Below are positions 7,540 through 14,923 of a DNA stretch of 64,000 nt, piece after piece. Position 1 is the stretch's first letter. The number at the start of each line of letters is the position of its first letter. A program made the position numbers and the translations under genes. The stretch is taken from contig CAJOJE010000003.1 of NCBI GenBank assembly GCA_905234865.1, forward strand, positions 1 through 64,000, given 5' to 3'. Source of the DNA: Candidatus Gastranaerophilales bacterium (GTDB lineage: Bacteria > Cyanobacteriota > Vampirovibrionia > Gastranaerophilales > Gastranaerophilaceae). The notes under the pieces were generated by a model. That model did no database searches. It was not told the origin of the DNA and was given only the letters and a program-made list of their open reading frames with translations.

Positions 7540-8706
7540 ATGTTAGGAAATTTCAGCTATAAAAACGGTACAAAATTGTATTTCGGGAATAATTCACTAA
7601 ATTTTTTAAACGAAGAATTAAAAAATTACGGAAAAAATGTTCAATTAATTTATGGCGGCGGCTCAATCAAAAAGAACGGTATTTATGATAGCGTCATTGA
7701 AATTTTAAAGGCCGGCGGAAAAAACATTATCGAGGATTCGGGCGTTATGCCAAATCCTACGGTAGAAAAACTGTATGAGGGCGTAAAAATTGCAAGGGAA
7801 AATAATGTTGACCTCCTTTTAGCGGTTGGCGGGGGTTCTTGCATTGATTATGCAAAAGCGGTTTCCGTTTCAATAAACTGCAAAGATGACCCTTGGCAAA
7901 AATATTTTATAAAATATGAAGAACCGGATTGCAAAATTGTTCCCGTAGGATGTGTTTTAACCATGGTAGGAACAGGCTCCGAGATGAACGGGGGGTCTGT
8001 TATTACAAACCATAAAGAAAATTTAAAGATAGGACATGTTTTTAATGAAGATGTTATGCCGAAATTTTCAATTTTAAACCCCGATTTTACGCTGTCGTTG
8101 CCTAAAAAACAAATGGTATCGGGAATTTACGATGCATTTAATCATATTTGCGAACAATATTTTTCGGGCACCGACGATAATACAAGCGACTATATTGCAG
8201 AAGGATTAATGAAATCTTTAATTCACTCTTCTTTAGTTGCGCTATCCGACCCGAATAATTACGAAGCAAGGTCAAATATTATGTGGAGCGCAACTTGGGC
8301 TTTAAATACATTAATTGCAAAAGGGAAATCTACCGACTGGATGGTTCATATGTTAGGACAAGCCGTCGGTGCATATACCGATGCTACCCATGGCTTGACA
8401 TTATCTGCGGTAAGTTTGCCATATTACAGATTAATTATGCCATACGGACTTCAAAAATTTAAACGTTTTGCAATTAACGTATGGAGTGTTAATCCTGATA
8501 ACAAAACGGATGAAGAAATCGCAAACGAAGGATTAATCCGAATGGAAGAATGGATGAAAAAATTAGGACTGACTTTAAACATAAAAGAGCTTGGCGCAAC
8601 GGAAGATATGATTGAAGGGCTTATTGAAGCAACGTTTATTTTAAACGGCGGATATAAAGTTTTAACAAAAGATGACGTAAGAAAAATATTTAAAGAAAGT
8701 ATGTAG
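7540..8706 (+). CDS. Iron-containing alcohol dehydrogenase (butanol dehydrogenase type)
   Basis: A 388-residue group III alcohol dehydrogenase similar to clostridial BdhA/B and YqhD, reducing aldehydes to alcohols with NAD(P)H. The nucleotide-binding segments YGGGSIKKNG and AVGGGSCIDYAKA are present, as are the metal ligands in GIYDAFNHICEQ (Asp, His), VHMLGQ (His) and TDATHG (His). The start at 7540 is preferred over 7498 because it has a GAAAGGGA ribosome site and the promoter overlaps 7498. The gene is single, with its own promoter and terminator. It probably works in fermentation or aldehyde detoxification. Confidence 0.92.
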   Translation: MLGNFSYKNGTKLYFGNNSLNFLNEELKNYGKNVQLIYGGGSIKKNGIYDSVIEILKAGGKNIIEDSGVMPNPTVEKLYEGVKIARENNVDLLLAVGGGSCIDYAKAVSVSINCKDDPWQKYFIKYEEPDCKIVPVGCVLTMVGTGSEMNGGSVITNHKENLKIGHVFNEDVMPKFSILNPDFTLSLPKKQMVSGIYDAFNHICEQYFSGTDDNTSDYIAEGLMKSLIHSSLVALSDPNNYEARSNIMWSATWALNTLIAKGKSTDWMVHMLGQAVGAYTDATHGLTLSAVSLPYYRLIMPYGLQKFKRFAINVWSVNPDNKTDEEIANEGLIRMEEWMKKLGLTLNIKELGATEDMIEGLIEATFILNGGYKVLTKDDVRKIFKESM

Positions 8707-8721
8707 TTTTCCAAACAAAAC

Positions 8722-8760
8722 GGCGGAGTTTTATACATTTTATAATTCTCCGCCTTATTT
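8722..8760 (+). terminator. Rho-independent terminator
   Basis: GGCGGAG (8722-8728) pairs with CTCCGCC (8748-8754), with partly paired TTTTATA/TATAATT inside and a T-rich tail. It ends the alcohol dehydrogenase transcript. Confidence 0.75.
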
Positions 8761-8794
8761 CAAAATAAAAACCGATTGCTAAAATTTCCGTTTA

Positions 8795-8940
8795 TTAGGC
8801 TTTTCCTGCCCTATATCCGCAATAACCGCAAATTAAGAGCGGTTCTTTATCTAAACGCTAATTTTGAACTAAAGGAAATTCAGCAAGCGATAATGCGCCG
8901 ATAGTTTTATTGGCGCTTGCCGGACATACGTTTTTTAAAA
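8795..8940 (-). pseudogene. Possible decayed cysteine-containing small protein (weak)
   Basis: In the 333-nt gap between 8706 and 9039 the minus strand has a protein-like reading with one in-frame stop: LKNVCPASANKTIGALSLAE, a TAG, then LDKEPLLICGYCGYRAGKA and a stop at 8795-8797. The CxxCG element suggests a former zinc or iron site. No start or ribosome site is evident and I do not recognise a family. The rest of the gap holds the upstream terminator and a TATAAT at 9001-9006 that may serve the next operon. Confidence 0.25.
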
Positions 8941-9039
8941 AATACAAAAAATAACCCGAATTATCAACATTTAAGAATACCAAAAACAATTTTAAGCTAT
9001 TATAATAAAGATGTGAATAAGATTTAAAAGAGTAACGGA

Positions 9040-10962
9040 ATGCTTGAAGATTTAGAAGAACTTATCGGCGTTTTTATATATAAACACAAGAATATCGGCG
9101 AATTATTCATACCTCTTAATTCAAAATTTAAAAATTGCATTAATTATAAATATAATAAAGAACCGGATTTATTTAAAATAGAATTAAAAGAAGAAAATTC
9201 CAATCAAATTTACGGAAAAAACATAAATTTAACCGCCCTGATAGGCGAAAACGGTTCAGGGAAAAGCAATATTACATCAGCACTTGCAAGCATTCTAAGG
9301 GAACCTTATAAAAATGAGGATGAAGATTATTTTATTCCCGAACTTCCCGAAAAATATTGTTTAATTTTTAAGGTTGAACCCAATGAAGCAAATAAAGAAA
9401 ATTGTTACAGGTATAAAACAAATATCAAAAATTGTGAAATTTTAATTAACGATATACCTGCTTTTAAAAAAGAAGAACAATATTATTGCGCAATGTTCAG
9501 ACCTTATCTTTTAAGAGAAGACGATGATTTTCCGCTTGAATTTCCGATAGAAAACAAGTGGTATGACACTTTACAAAGGAAAATCAAAAATTATTTCTAT
9601 TACGACAGATACCGCTCTTATGAAACGAGCCATTCGCTGAGAGATTTATTTGCGCATAATAAAACATCCCCTTTATATTTATTCCAAAACGAATTGTCGT
9701 ATCTTTTTTTTGATACGCAAACAAGAGAAATGAATTTAGAAAAAAGAATTATTTGGCTAAAACAAAGATTCAACAAAATCACAAAAACTTATTACAGACC
9801 CGACACTTGGAAAAATAAAGATTTTTGGGATTTTAGCGACAATGTTAATTTTCTGTTGGATAAAAGAAAAGAATTAACGAAAAAAGGAGAATATCTTAAT
9901 TTTAGTAACTTTGCAAACGGTGCATTCCCGATTTTATGCCTGACTTTTTTCTATATACAACTCGGCTTTCTTTTTTCAAAATTAGAAGGAAGCGGAAAAA
10001 TAATAAGCGGTGAAATTTTGAATGAAGGCAGGTTTATTATCGGCAAAAACGCTTTCAACCACGATAATATGCACCTTGAATTTTCAAAATATTATCAAAA
10101 AATAAAAAAAGAAATTAAAAAAGCCGAAAAAGATTTTGAAATAAAAAAGCGATTGGAAAAAGACGGTTTTTTAGAATATTTTTATTCTCTTTTAAATTCT
10201 TATATAAAAATTGAAAAAGAACTCTTTGCGGGCAAAAACCCGTTTGAAAATATTTTAGAAACTCCTGACGGTAATTTGTTCAGGTTGAAAAATATGACAC
10301 CCGTTAATAATAAAGAAAGTGAGGAAATGAAGTTCCTTGATAATCTCGGGGTATTTGAAATTAATTATTACAAGAAGAAAAACGGTGAATTTTATTCTTT
10401 TACTTCTTTAAGTACGGGAGAACAGCATATTTTAAGATTTTTTGCGGACTTTTTTGCGGCGGTAAAAGAAACGAATATTTTTATACTTGATGAAACCGAT
10501 TTAAGCTTACACCCCGAATGGCAAAGAAAATTCATAAGTATTATTCTTGATATTGCAAAAATCGAAAACAAGCGGATTAATATTATTCTTACAACCCATT
10601 CGCCGATTATATTATCCGATTTAACCACAAATTCCGTTGTCTTATTAAAAAAAGTAAAAGATAAAAATAACAAAAATTTATTTGATACGGAAATTGCAAA
10701 CCACGAAACAAAAACATTCGGCACAAATATTCATTCTCTTTTTGCTCATCCTTTCTTTATGAAAAGCACAATCGGCGATTTTGCCGAAACAAAAATAAAA
10801 GAGGTTGTCCAAATTTTCCACGAAGATAAATTATCTGACAAAAATTTAAAAAAGGCGGAGGAAATAATTGAACTGCTGGATAAAAGCGTACAAAAAAACA
10901 TTTTATTAACAATGAAATATAAATATAAACAAAGGTTGGATAATGAAAAAAATAACAAATGA
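9040..10962 (+). CDS. SMC/ABC-like AAA ATPase, Septu PtuA-like
   Basis: A 640-residue ATPase of the OLD/RecF/SMC-like class found in defence systems. Walker A is GENGSGKS at residues 69-76. A signature motif LSTGEQH lies near 456, Walker B ILDETDLSLHPEW near 480-492 and the H-loop TTHSPIILSD near 515. Between them is a long, mostly helical, Lys/Glu-rich insert. The next gene encodes an HNH nuclease and overlaps by 20 nt, the two-gene arrangement of Septu (PtuA ATPase plus PtuB nuclease). In that system the ATPase senses infection and controls the nuclease. The codon and residue make-up (Lys, Asn, Ile) is more A-rich than the flanking genes, which suits transfer. Subfamily is inferred; no reverse transcriptase or retron RNA is seen. 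Confidence 0.75.
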   Translation: MLEDLEELIGVFIYKHKNIGELFIPLNSKFKNCINYKYNKEPDLFKIELKEENSNQIYGKNINLTALIGENGSGKSNITSALASILREPYKNEDEDYFIPELPEKYCLIFKVEPNEANKENCYRYKTNIKNCEILINDIPAFKKEEQYYCAMFRPYLLREDDDFPLEFPIENKWYDTLQRKIKNYFYYDRYRSYETSHSLRDLFAHNKTSPLYLFQNELSYLFFDTQTREMNLEKRIIWLKQRFNKITKTYYRPDTWKNKDFWDFSDNVNFLLDKRKELTKKGEYLNFSNFANGAFPILCLTFFYIQLGFLFSKLEGSGKIISGEILNEGRFIIGKNAFNHDNMHLEFSKYYQKIKKEIKKAEKDFEIKKRLEKDGFLEYFYSLLNSYIKIEKELFAGKNPFENILETPDGNLFRLKNMTPVNNKESEEMKFLDNLGVFEINYYKKKNGEFYSFTSLSTGEQHILRFFADFFAAVKETNIFILDETDLSLHPEWQRKFISIILDIAKIENKRINIILTTHSPIILSDLTTNSVVLLKKVKDKNNKNLFDTEIANHETKTFGTNIHSLFAHPFFMKSTIGDFAETKIKEVVQIFHEDKLSDKNLKKAEEIIELLDKSVQKNILLTMKYKYKQRLDNEKNNK

Positions 10963-11974
10963 AGAAAAAGCACTTGAAACTTTTAAAAATTACCTGAAAA
11001 GAAACGATATTTTAAATAAAACAAAAATTGCCTTAAACAATTTTATTAAAGAAACAAATATTAATTTATCATATTTAACAAGAAACTGTTTAAAGGACGA
11101 TAACAATATATTTATTTGTAAATATAAGGAATTATCGAAAATAAAAAAATTCCTTAATACCAATAAAGATTTCAAAACGCTTCAAGAAGAATATTCCTCT
11201 TTATCTTCCGAAAAAAAGAAAAACCCGACGGGAAAATTCAAGGCATATGAAGAAATAAAAATATTTTTTGAAAATTTGTATAACAATTTTTCCGATTGCA
11301 AAAACCCGTATGAAATTATGACCGATTTAAACGTTAGGGCCTGTCCTTATTGCAACTTAAATTATATCGATGCCGTTATTAAAGAAGATGACAGAAGCGG
11401 ACAAAAAGAGAAAATATCGAATGACAACAAAGTTTTAAGGGAGCATTTTGACCATTATTTGCCAAAATCAAAATATCCTTTCTTTGCATTGTCTTTTTAT
11501 AATTTAATACCTTGCTGTTATGAGTGCAACTCAGCTCTTAAAAAAAACAAGATGACCCCCGTTCATCCTTTTGAAGATAATTTTGACGAACTTGCCGTCT
11601 TTGAAATCGAATTTGCAAAGGAAATGGAGCATTATAATTTTTCTAACGTCAAAAACATAAACATAAACATAATTAATAAACACAAAAAAGCATATTTTCA
11701 CAAAAACCTGTTTGAACTTGAAACAAGGTATAAATACAGGAAAGATTACGCTTGCGAATTGCTTGCAAAAAAAGAAATTTATAATGACGATATGATTGAT
11801 GAAATTACGAGAAGGCTTTTAGGAAAAAATTACTCAAAAGATTTTATTGAAGCGGTTATTTGGGGTAGCTGCCTAAACCCCGATTTAATTAACGAACGGC
11901 CGTTATCAAAATTAACCAAAGATATTATAAACGGGCAAAATAATCCAAGGTTAAATTATCAACGAAACCTTTAA
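10943..11974 (+). CDS. HNH endonuclease, Septu PtuB-like
   Basis: A 343-residue protein with an HNH/zinc-finger nuclease core. CPYCNLNYID (Cys about 133 and 136) provides the first metal pair, REHFDHYLPKSKYPFFALS carries the catalytic His-Asp-His segment, and NLIPCCYECNSALKKNKM supplies the second cysteine pair and the Asn of the HNH motif. This layout matches TIGR02646-like/PtuB HNH proteins. It is translated from within the end of the ATPase gene (20-nt overlap), suggesting coupled synthesis. It is probably the effector that cuts DNA or RNA upon phage infection; the substrate is not visible from sequence. Confidence 0.75.
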   Translation: MKKITNEEKALETFKNYLKRNDILNKTKIALNNFIKETNINLSYLTRNCLKDDNNIFICKYKELSKIKKFLNTNKDFKTLQEEYSSLSSEKKKNPTGKFKAYEEIKIFFENLYNNFSDCKNPYEIMTDLNVRACPYCNLNYIDAVIKEDDRSGQKEKISNDNKVLREHFDHYLPKSKYPFFALSFYNLIPCCYECNSALKKNKMTPVHPFEDNFDELAVFEIEFAKEMEHYNFSNVKNININIINKHKKAYFHKNLFELETRYKYRKDYACELLAKKEIYNDDMIDEITRRLLGKNYSKDFIEAVIWGSCLNPDLINERPLSKLTKDIINGQNNPRLNYQRNL

Positions 11975-12023
11975 ATCAAAAAATATTTAATCCGAACTCC
12001 GATTAAAAAAGCGAATTACATTC

Positions 12024-12054
12024 ATTGAACAAGATTCAATAAATATGATATAAT
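12024..12054 (+). promoter_or_regulatory. Promoter with candidate TetR-family operator
   Basis: TTGAAC at 12025-12030 and TATAAT at 12049-12054 with an 18-nt spacer form a good promoter for the TetR gene. An inverted repeat, ATTGAA (12024-12029) and TTCAAT (12035-12040) with a 5-nt centre, covers the -35 element and is well placed for autorepression. Confidence 0.55.
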
Positions 12055-12079
12055 ACAATCGTATAATTCAAGGATAAAT

Positions 12080-12694
12080 ATGACAACAAGACAAGAAAAT
12101 GCGCTTAAAACAAGGCAAAAGTTACTTGACGTAACTAATGAACTTATAAAAGAAAAAGGATTTTACAAATTAAGTATCGCCGATATAACCGAAAAAGCGG
12201 AAGTTGCAAGGGGTACATTTTACACTTATTTTAAGCATAAAGAAGAAATTGTTTTAGAGATTTGCAAAAATTTATTCAAAGAAACCCAATCAAAATTGGA
12301 TGAAATCAAAAATTCAAACATATCCGAAAAACTTTGTTTATACACAAATTGTTTTATTCGTGAAGTACAAGAGTACAAAATTCATATCGTAAGAGAATGG
12401 ATTAAAGGCATTGTTGAAAAAAACGAAAATAACGACTCCATGGGAATGATTAAATGGGAATATGATAACGAAATGTTAAAAAATATTCTTAATTCCGCCG
12501 TTAAAAATAAAGAATTAAACCAAAATACCCCGATAGAAGAACTTGCAAAAACAATACTTTATCAAATGTACGGGATATTAACCTGTTGGTGTATGTCAAA
12601 CGGAAAAATTAATCCCGAATTTGAAATCAAAAACTATAACGAATTTCAATTAAAAACAATGGTAGAAAAATATATGAGCGGAGATAATAAATAA
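12080..12694 (+). CDS. TetR/AcrR family transcriptional regulator
   Basis: A 204-residue one-component repressor. Residues 5-52 form the TetR_N helix-turn-helix, seen as LSIADITEKAEVARGTFYTY followed by FKHKEEI. The C-terminal part is helical and should bind a small ligand. AAGGA lies 7 nt before the ATG. The stop codon overlaps the start of the SDR pseudogene (TAATG), so the regulator once headed a redox operon equivalent to the SDR-flavodoxin run at the window start. Its operator is probably the inverted repeat over its own promoter. It may still control other copies of the operon elsewhere. Confidence 0.9.
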   Translation: MTTRQENALKTRQKLLDVTNELIKEKGFYKLSIADITEKAEVARGTFYTYFKHKEEIVLEICKNLFKETQSKLDEIKNSNISEKLCLYTNCFIREVQEYKIHIVREWIKGIVEKNENNDSMGMIKWEYDNEMLKNILNSAVKNKELNQNTPIEELAKTILYQMYGILTCWCMSNGKINPEFEIKNYNEFQLKTMVEKYMSGDNK

Positions 12695-13155
12695 TGAAAG
12701 ATGTTATGTTATGGGTCGGTGCAGGTCAAATCGGAACGGCAATTGCAAGAAGATTGGAGTTTGATAAAAAAATTATCGTAGGCGATAAGAAAATTGAAAA
12801 CGCCGAAGCCGTTGCAAAAATTATGAAATAAGCAGGGTTTGACATCGAAAGTATCGAGTGCGATTTATCAAACAGGGCTTCGATTTTAAATTTTATTAAA
12901 AAAGGACAAGAATACGGTGAAATCTCAACTTTAATCAATTCGGCAGGCGTTTCCCCTTCTCAAGCTCCGATTGAAGTTATATTAAAGGTTGTTTTATACG
13001 GAACGGCGGATGAAGTTGCAAACGTTGCGGAACTTTTATTAACGGAAAAAGCCGATTTTATAACGGGAAGCGATTTTTTAATTGACGGCGGTGCAACTGC
13101 GGCATATTATTACGGCGAATTAAAACCAAAGGAAAACAAACAAGGAATAAAATAA
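12694..13155 (+). pseudogene. SDR oxidoreductase paralogue, nonsense mutation and internal deletion
   Basis: The frame starts in TAATG overlap with the TetR gene and reads WVGAGQIGTAIARRLEFDKK, a Rossmann nucleotide-binding end. An in-frame TAA interrupts it at 12829-12831, after which GFDIESIECDLSN and LINSAGVSPS continue the fold. Near 12985 the sequence jumps to the C-terminal GTADEVANVAELLLTEKADF and SDFLIDGGATAAYYYGELKP block, so about 100 codons with the catalytic Tyr-x-x-x-Lys are gone. The C-terminal part is nearly identical to the SDR at 1-264, showing that the two loci are duplicates. Confidence 0.85.
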
Positions 13156-13602
13156 TTATAATTGCAATTTTAATTATGTTTGCAGGCGGTTTTTTCTTAT
13201 TTAAAAACATTAACGGGGGTAATAATAGACGGCAAATGAAGCGCAAGCAAATAATTTGACTAAAAAAGTATTGGTTGCATATTTTTCACGAACGGGAGAA
13301 CAATACTCGGTCGGAAATATTAAAGAGGGCAATACGGCAATTATTGCTAAAATTATTGCAAATAAAACAAACAGGGATTTATTTGAAATAAAAGTTAAAA
13401 ACGATAACTGCCCAAATAGCTGTAATGCGCTCACCCAATACGCTCGTCACCCGAAAAATCGGTTGTGTTTAAATTTATTGCTTCTAAACCGAAACTGCTT
13501 CCGTTTTTCAATCCTATACCGGCATGCATGATTAACGCTTCAGCTAAGGTAAACGCATTATGGACCGGCGAGAAAGTAAGAGAAATTGATTTTAAAAAAT
13601 GA
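13156..13602 (+). pseudogene. Membrane-anchored flavodoxin paralogue, frameshifted and truncated
   Basis: This is the partner of the SDR pseudogene. A degraded membrane helix (AILIMFAGGFFLFKN, about 13170-13210) is followed in another frame by VLVAYFSRTGEQYSVGNIKE and KIIANKTNRDLFEIKVKNDN, very close to the flavodoxin at 265-885 but with the standard FSRTGE loop. After about 13435 the homology ends. A different frame then reads IASKPKLLPFFNPIPACMIN and WTGEKVREIDFKK to a TGA at 13600-13602, which is the tail of some other gene that I cannot identify. An internal deletion therefore fused two genes here. Confidence 0.75.
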
Positions 13603-13629
13603 ATTTATTTTTATTTAATTTTATTCTTT

Positions 13630-14217
13630 TTATTTTAACAAAGAAACAATACCTGTATTATGGTCAAAATGACATTTTGCGATGTACAATTTATCAAATT
13701 CAACCGCTTCTTTTATAATTTTTGAGTTATTTATCAAATATTCTTCAACCCAATAGGTATGTTTTCTTGCAAATTCATTATTACAATCAAATTTGCCTTT
13801 TCCGTCAATAACGGGATAAACCGATTTTAAAATTGATTGAAAATCGTTTGGCATATCAGGGTATTGTTCATTTGCATATTTCATAACCCCGCAATCGTCG
13901 TGCCCCAGCAAAATCAAAAGAGGAACATGCAGTTTTTTTACGGCATATTCTATACTTTCTTTTACGTTTGGACCAACCGCAATGCCTGCCACTCTTACCA
14001 CAAACAATTCCCCTATCCCGCAATCAAAAATTATTTCAGGAACAACCCTCGAATCGGAACAACTTAAAACACAAGCATACGGCTCTTGATAAAGCGCAAG
14101 GCTTTGGAGCGTTTTAAGGCACATGTTTTTTGCGGTGGGATCGCCGTTGATAAAATTTTTATTACCGTTTAATAATTTTGTCAGTTCTTCTTGTGCAACG
14201 TTTGGAATACGGTTCAT
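13630..14217 (-). CDS. Beta-class carbonic anhydrase
   Basis: A 195-residue cytoplasmic zinc enzyme interconverting CO2 and bicarbonate. The zinc ligands are Cys53 (SCSDSR, with the Asp55-Arg57 dyad), His106 and Cys109 (GHDDCG), the standard beta-class set. Length is typical of the short bacterial type. The gene is single and faces the SDR/flavodoxin remnants across a 27-nt AT-rich gap without a clear hairpin. It probably supplies bicarbonate for carboxylations. Confidence 0.95.
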   Translation of the reverse strand: MNRIPNVAQEELTKLLNGNKNFINGDPTAKNMCLKTLQSLALYQEPYACVLSCSDSRVVPEIIFDCGIGELFVVRVAGIAVGPNVKESIEYAVKKLHVPLLILLGHDDCGVMKYANEQYPDMPNDFQSILKSVYPVIDGKGKFDCNNEFARKHTYWVEEYLINNSKIIKEAVEFDKLYIAKCHFDHNTGIVSLLK

Positions 14218-14265
14218 TTGTTCAACCTTTTTATACTGTGATATTCAGATTATATACTCTATTTT

Positions 14266-14838
14266 TTATATAAAAAAGTTTTTTTCGCTTGTATCGGACA
14301 AATCGTGGAGTTCTTCTTCCATAAAAGAGATTTTTTCTTTAGACATTTGAATTTTATCGTAATCAACGGGTTCATTATTTTTTCTTTTGTCTTTTTGAAT
14401 ATCAAGCCATAAATTTTGCCATTTTAAACGGTCTAAAATTTCATCGCACCTTTTATCTTTTGCTTTTGAAAAAACCGTTTTGGAGGAATTTAAACATTCT
14501 TCACTTGCATTTTTATATTTTTCAAAATTTTTATCGTTTTTATTTTTTTCAAAAACATCCCCGAATTCCAATCCTCTTTCGGCAAGCTTTTTGCTTATCG
14601 TGCGGTAATATTGAGAATTGCCTTCCATAAGCTCATTTTCACCTCTCGGATAAGTTGTAATTTCCGTATCAATTCCAACTTCGTCTTTCCAGCAAAAATT
14701 TATTACATCGGACCATTTTGACCCTTTCGGAGCATCATCAAACCCCCAAGGCATATCAACCCACCCTTTATAAGAAATTTGGTTTTGCTGATTATTACCC
14801 GCATTATACGAATAAGAATTAATATTATTTATTTTCAT
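14266..14838 (-). CDS. Hypothetical protein with N-terminal I-S-Y-K-G peptide
   Basis: A 190-residue protein with no recognised domain. The N-terminus is Asn/Gln/Ser-rich and low in structure, ending in QISYKGW at residues 20-26, then DMPWGFDDAPKGSKWSD and a charged, helical remainder rich in Lys and Glu. There is no signal peptide or membrane segment. The short F/Y-K-G element also occurs near the start of the products at 27674, 28559 and 40204. No ribosome site better than an A-rich tract is seen. Function unknown. Confidence 0.7.
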   Translation of the reverse strand: MKINNINSYSYNAGNNQQNQISYKGWVDMPWGFDDAPKGSKWSDVINFCWKDEVGIDTEITTYPRGENELMEGNSQYYRTISKKLAERGLEFGDVFEKNKNDKNFEKYKNASEECLNSSKTVFSKAKDKRCDEILDRLKWQNLWLDIQKDKRKNNEPVDYDKIQMSKEKISFMEEELHDLSDTSEKNFFI

Positions 14839-14923
14839 TTTAAAATCCCGCCAAAATACACCTGTTTAGAGAATAATCCTAAATGATTTTTTTTGACGAA
14901 ACAAAATAAGATATTACAATTTA

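Noticed and set aside
9040-11974. Retron with ATPase-HNH effector
   Set aside because: No reverse transcriptase gene or msr/msd-like structured RNA is seen next to the ATPase and HNH genes, so a stand-alone Septu-like module fits better.
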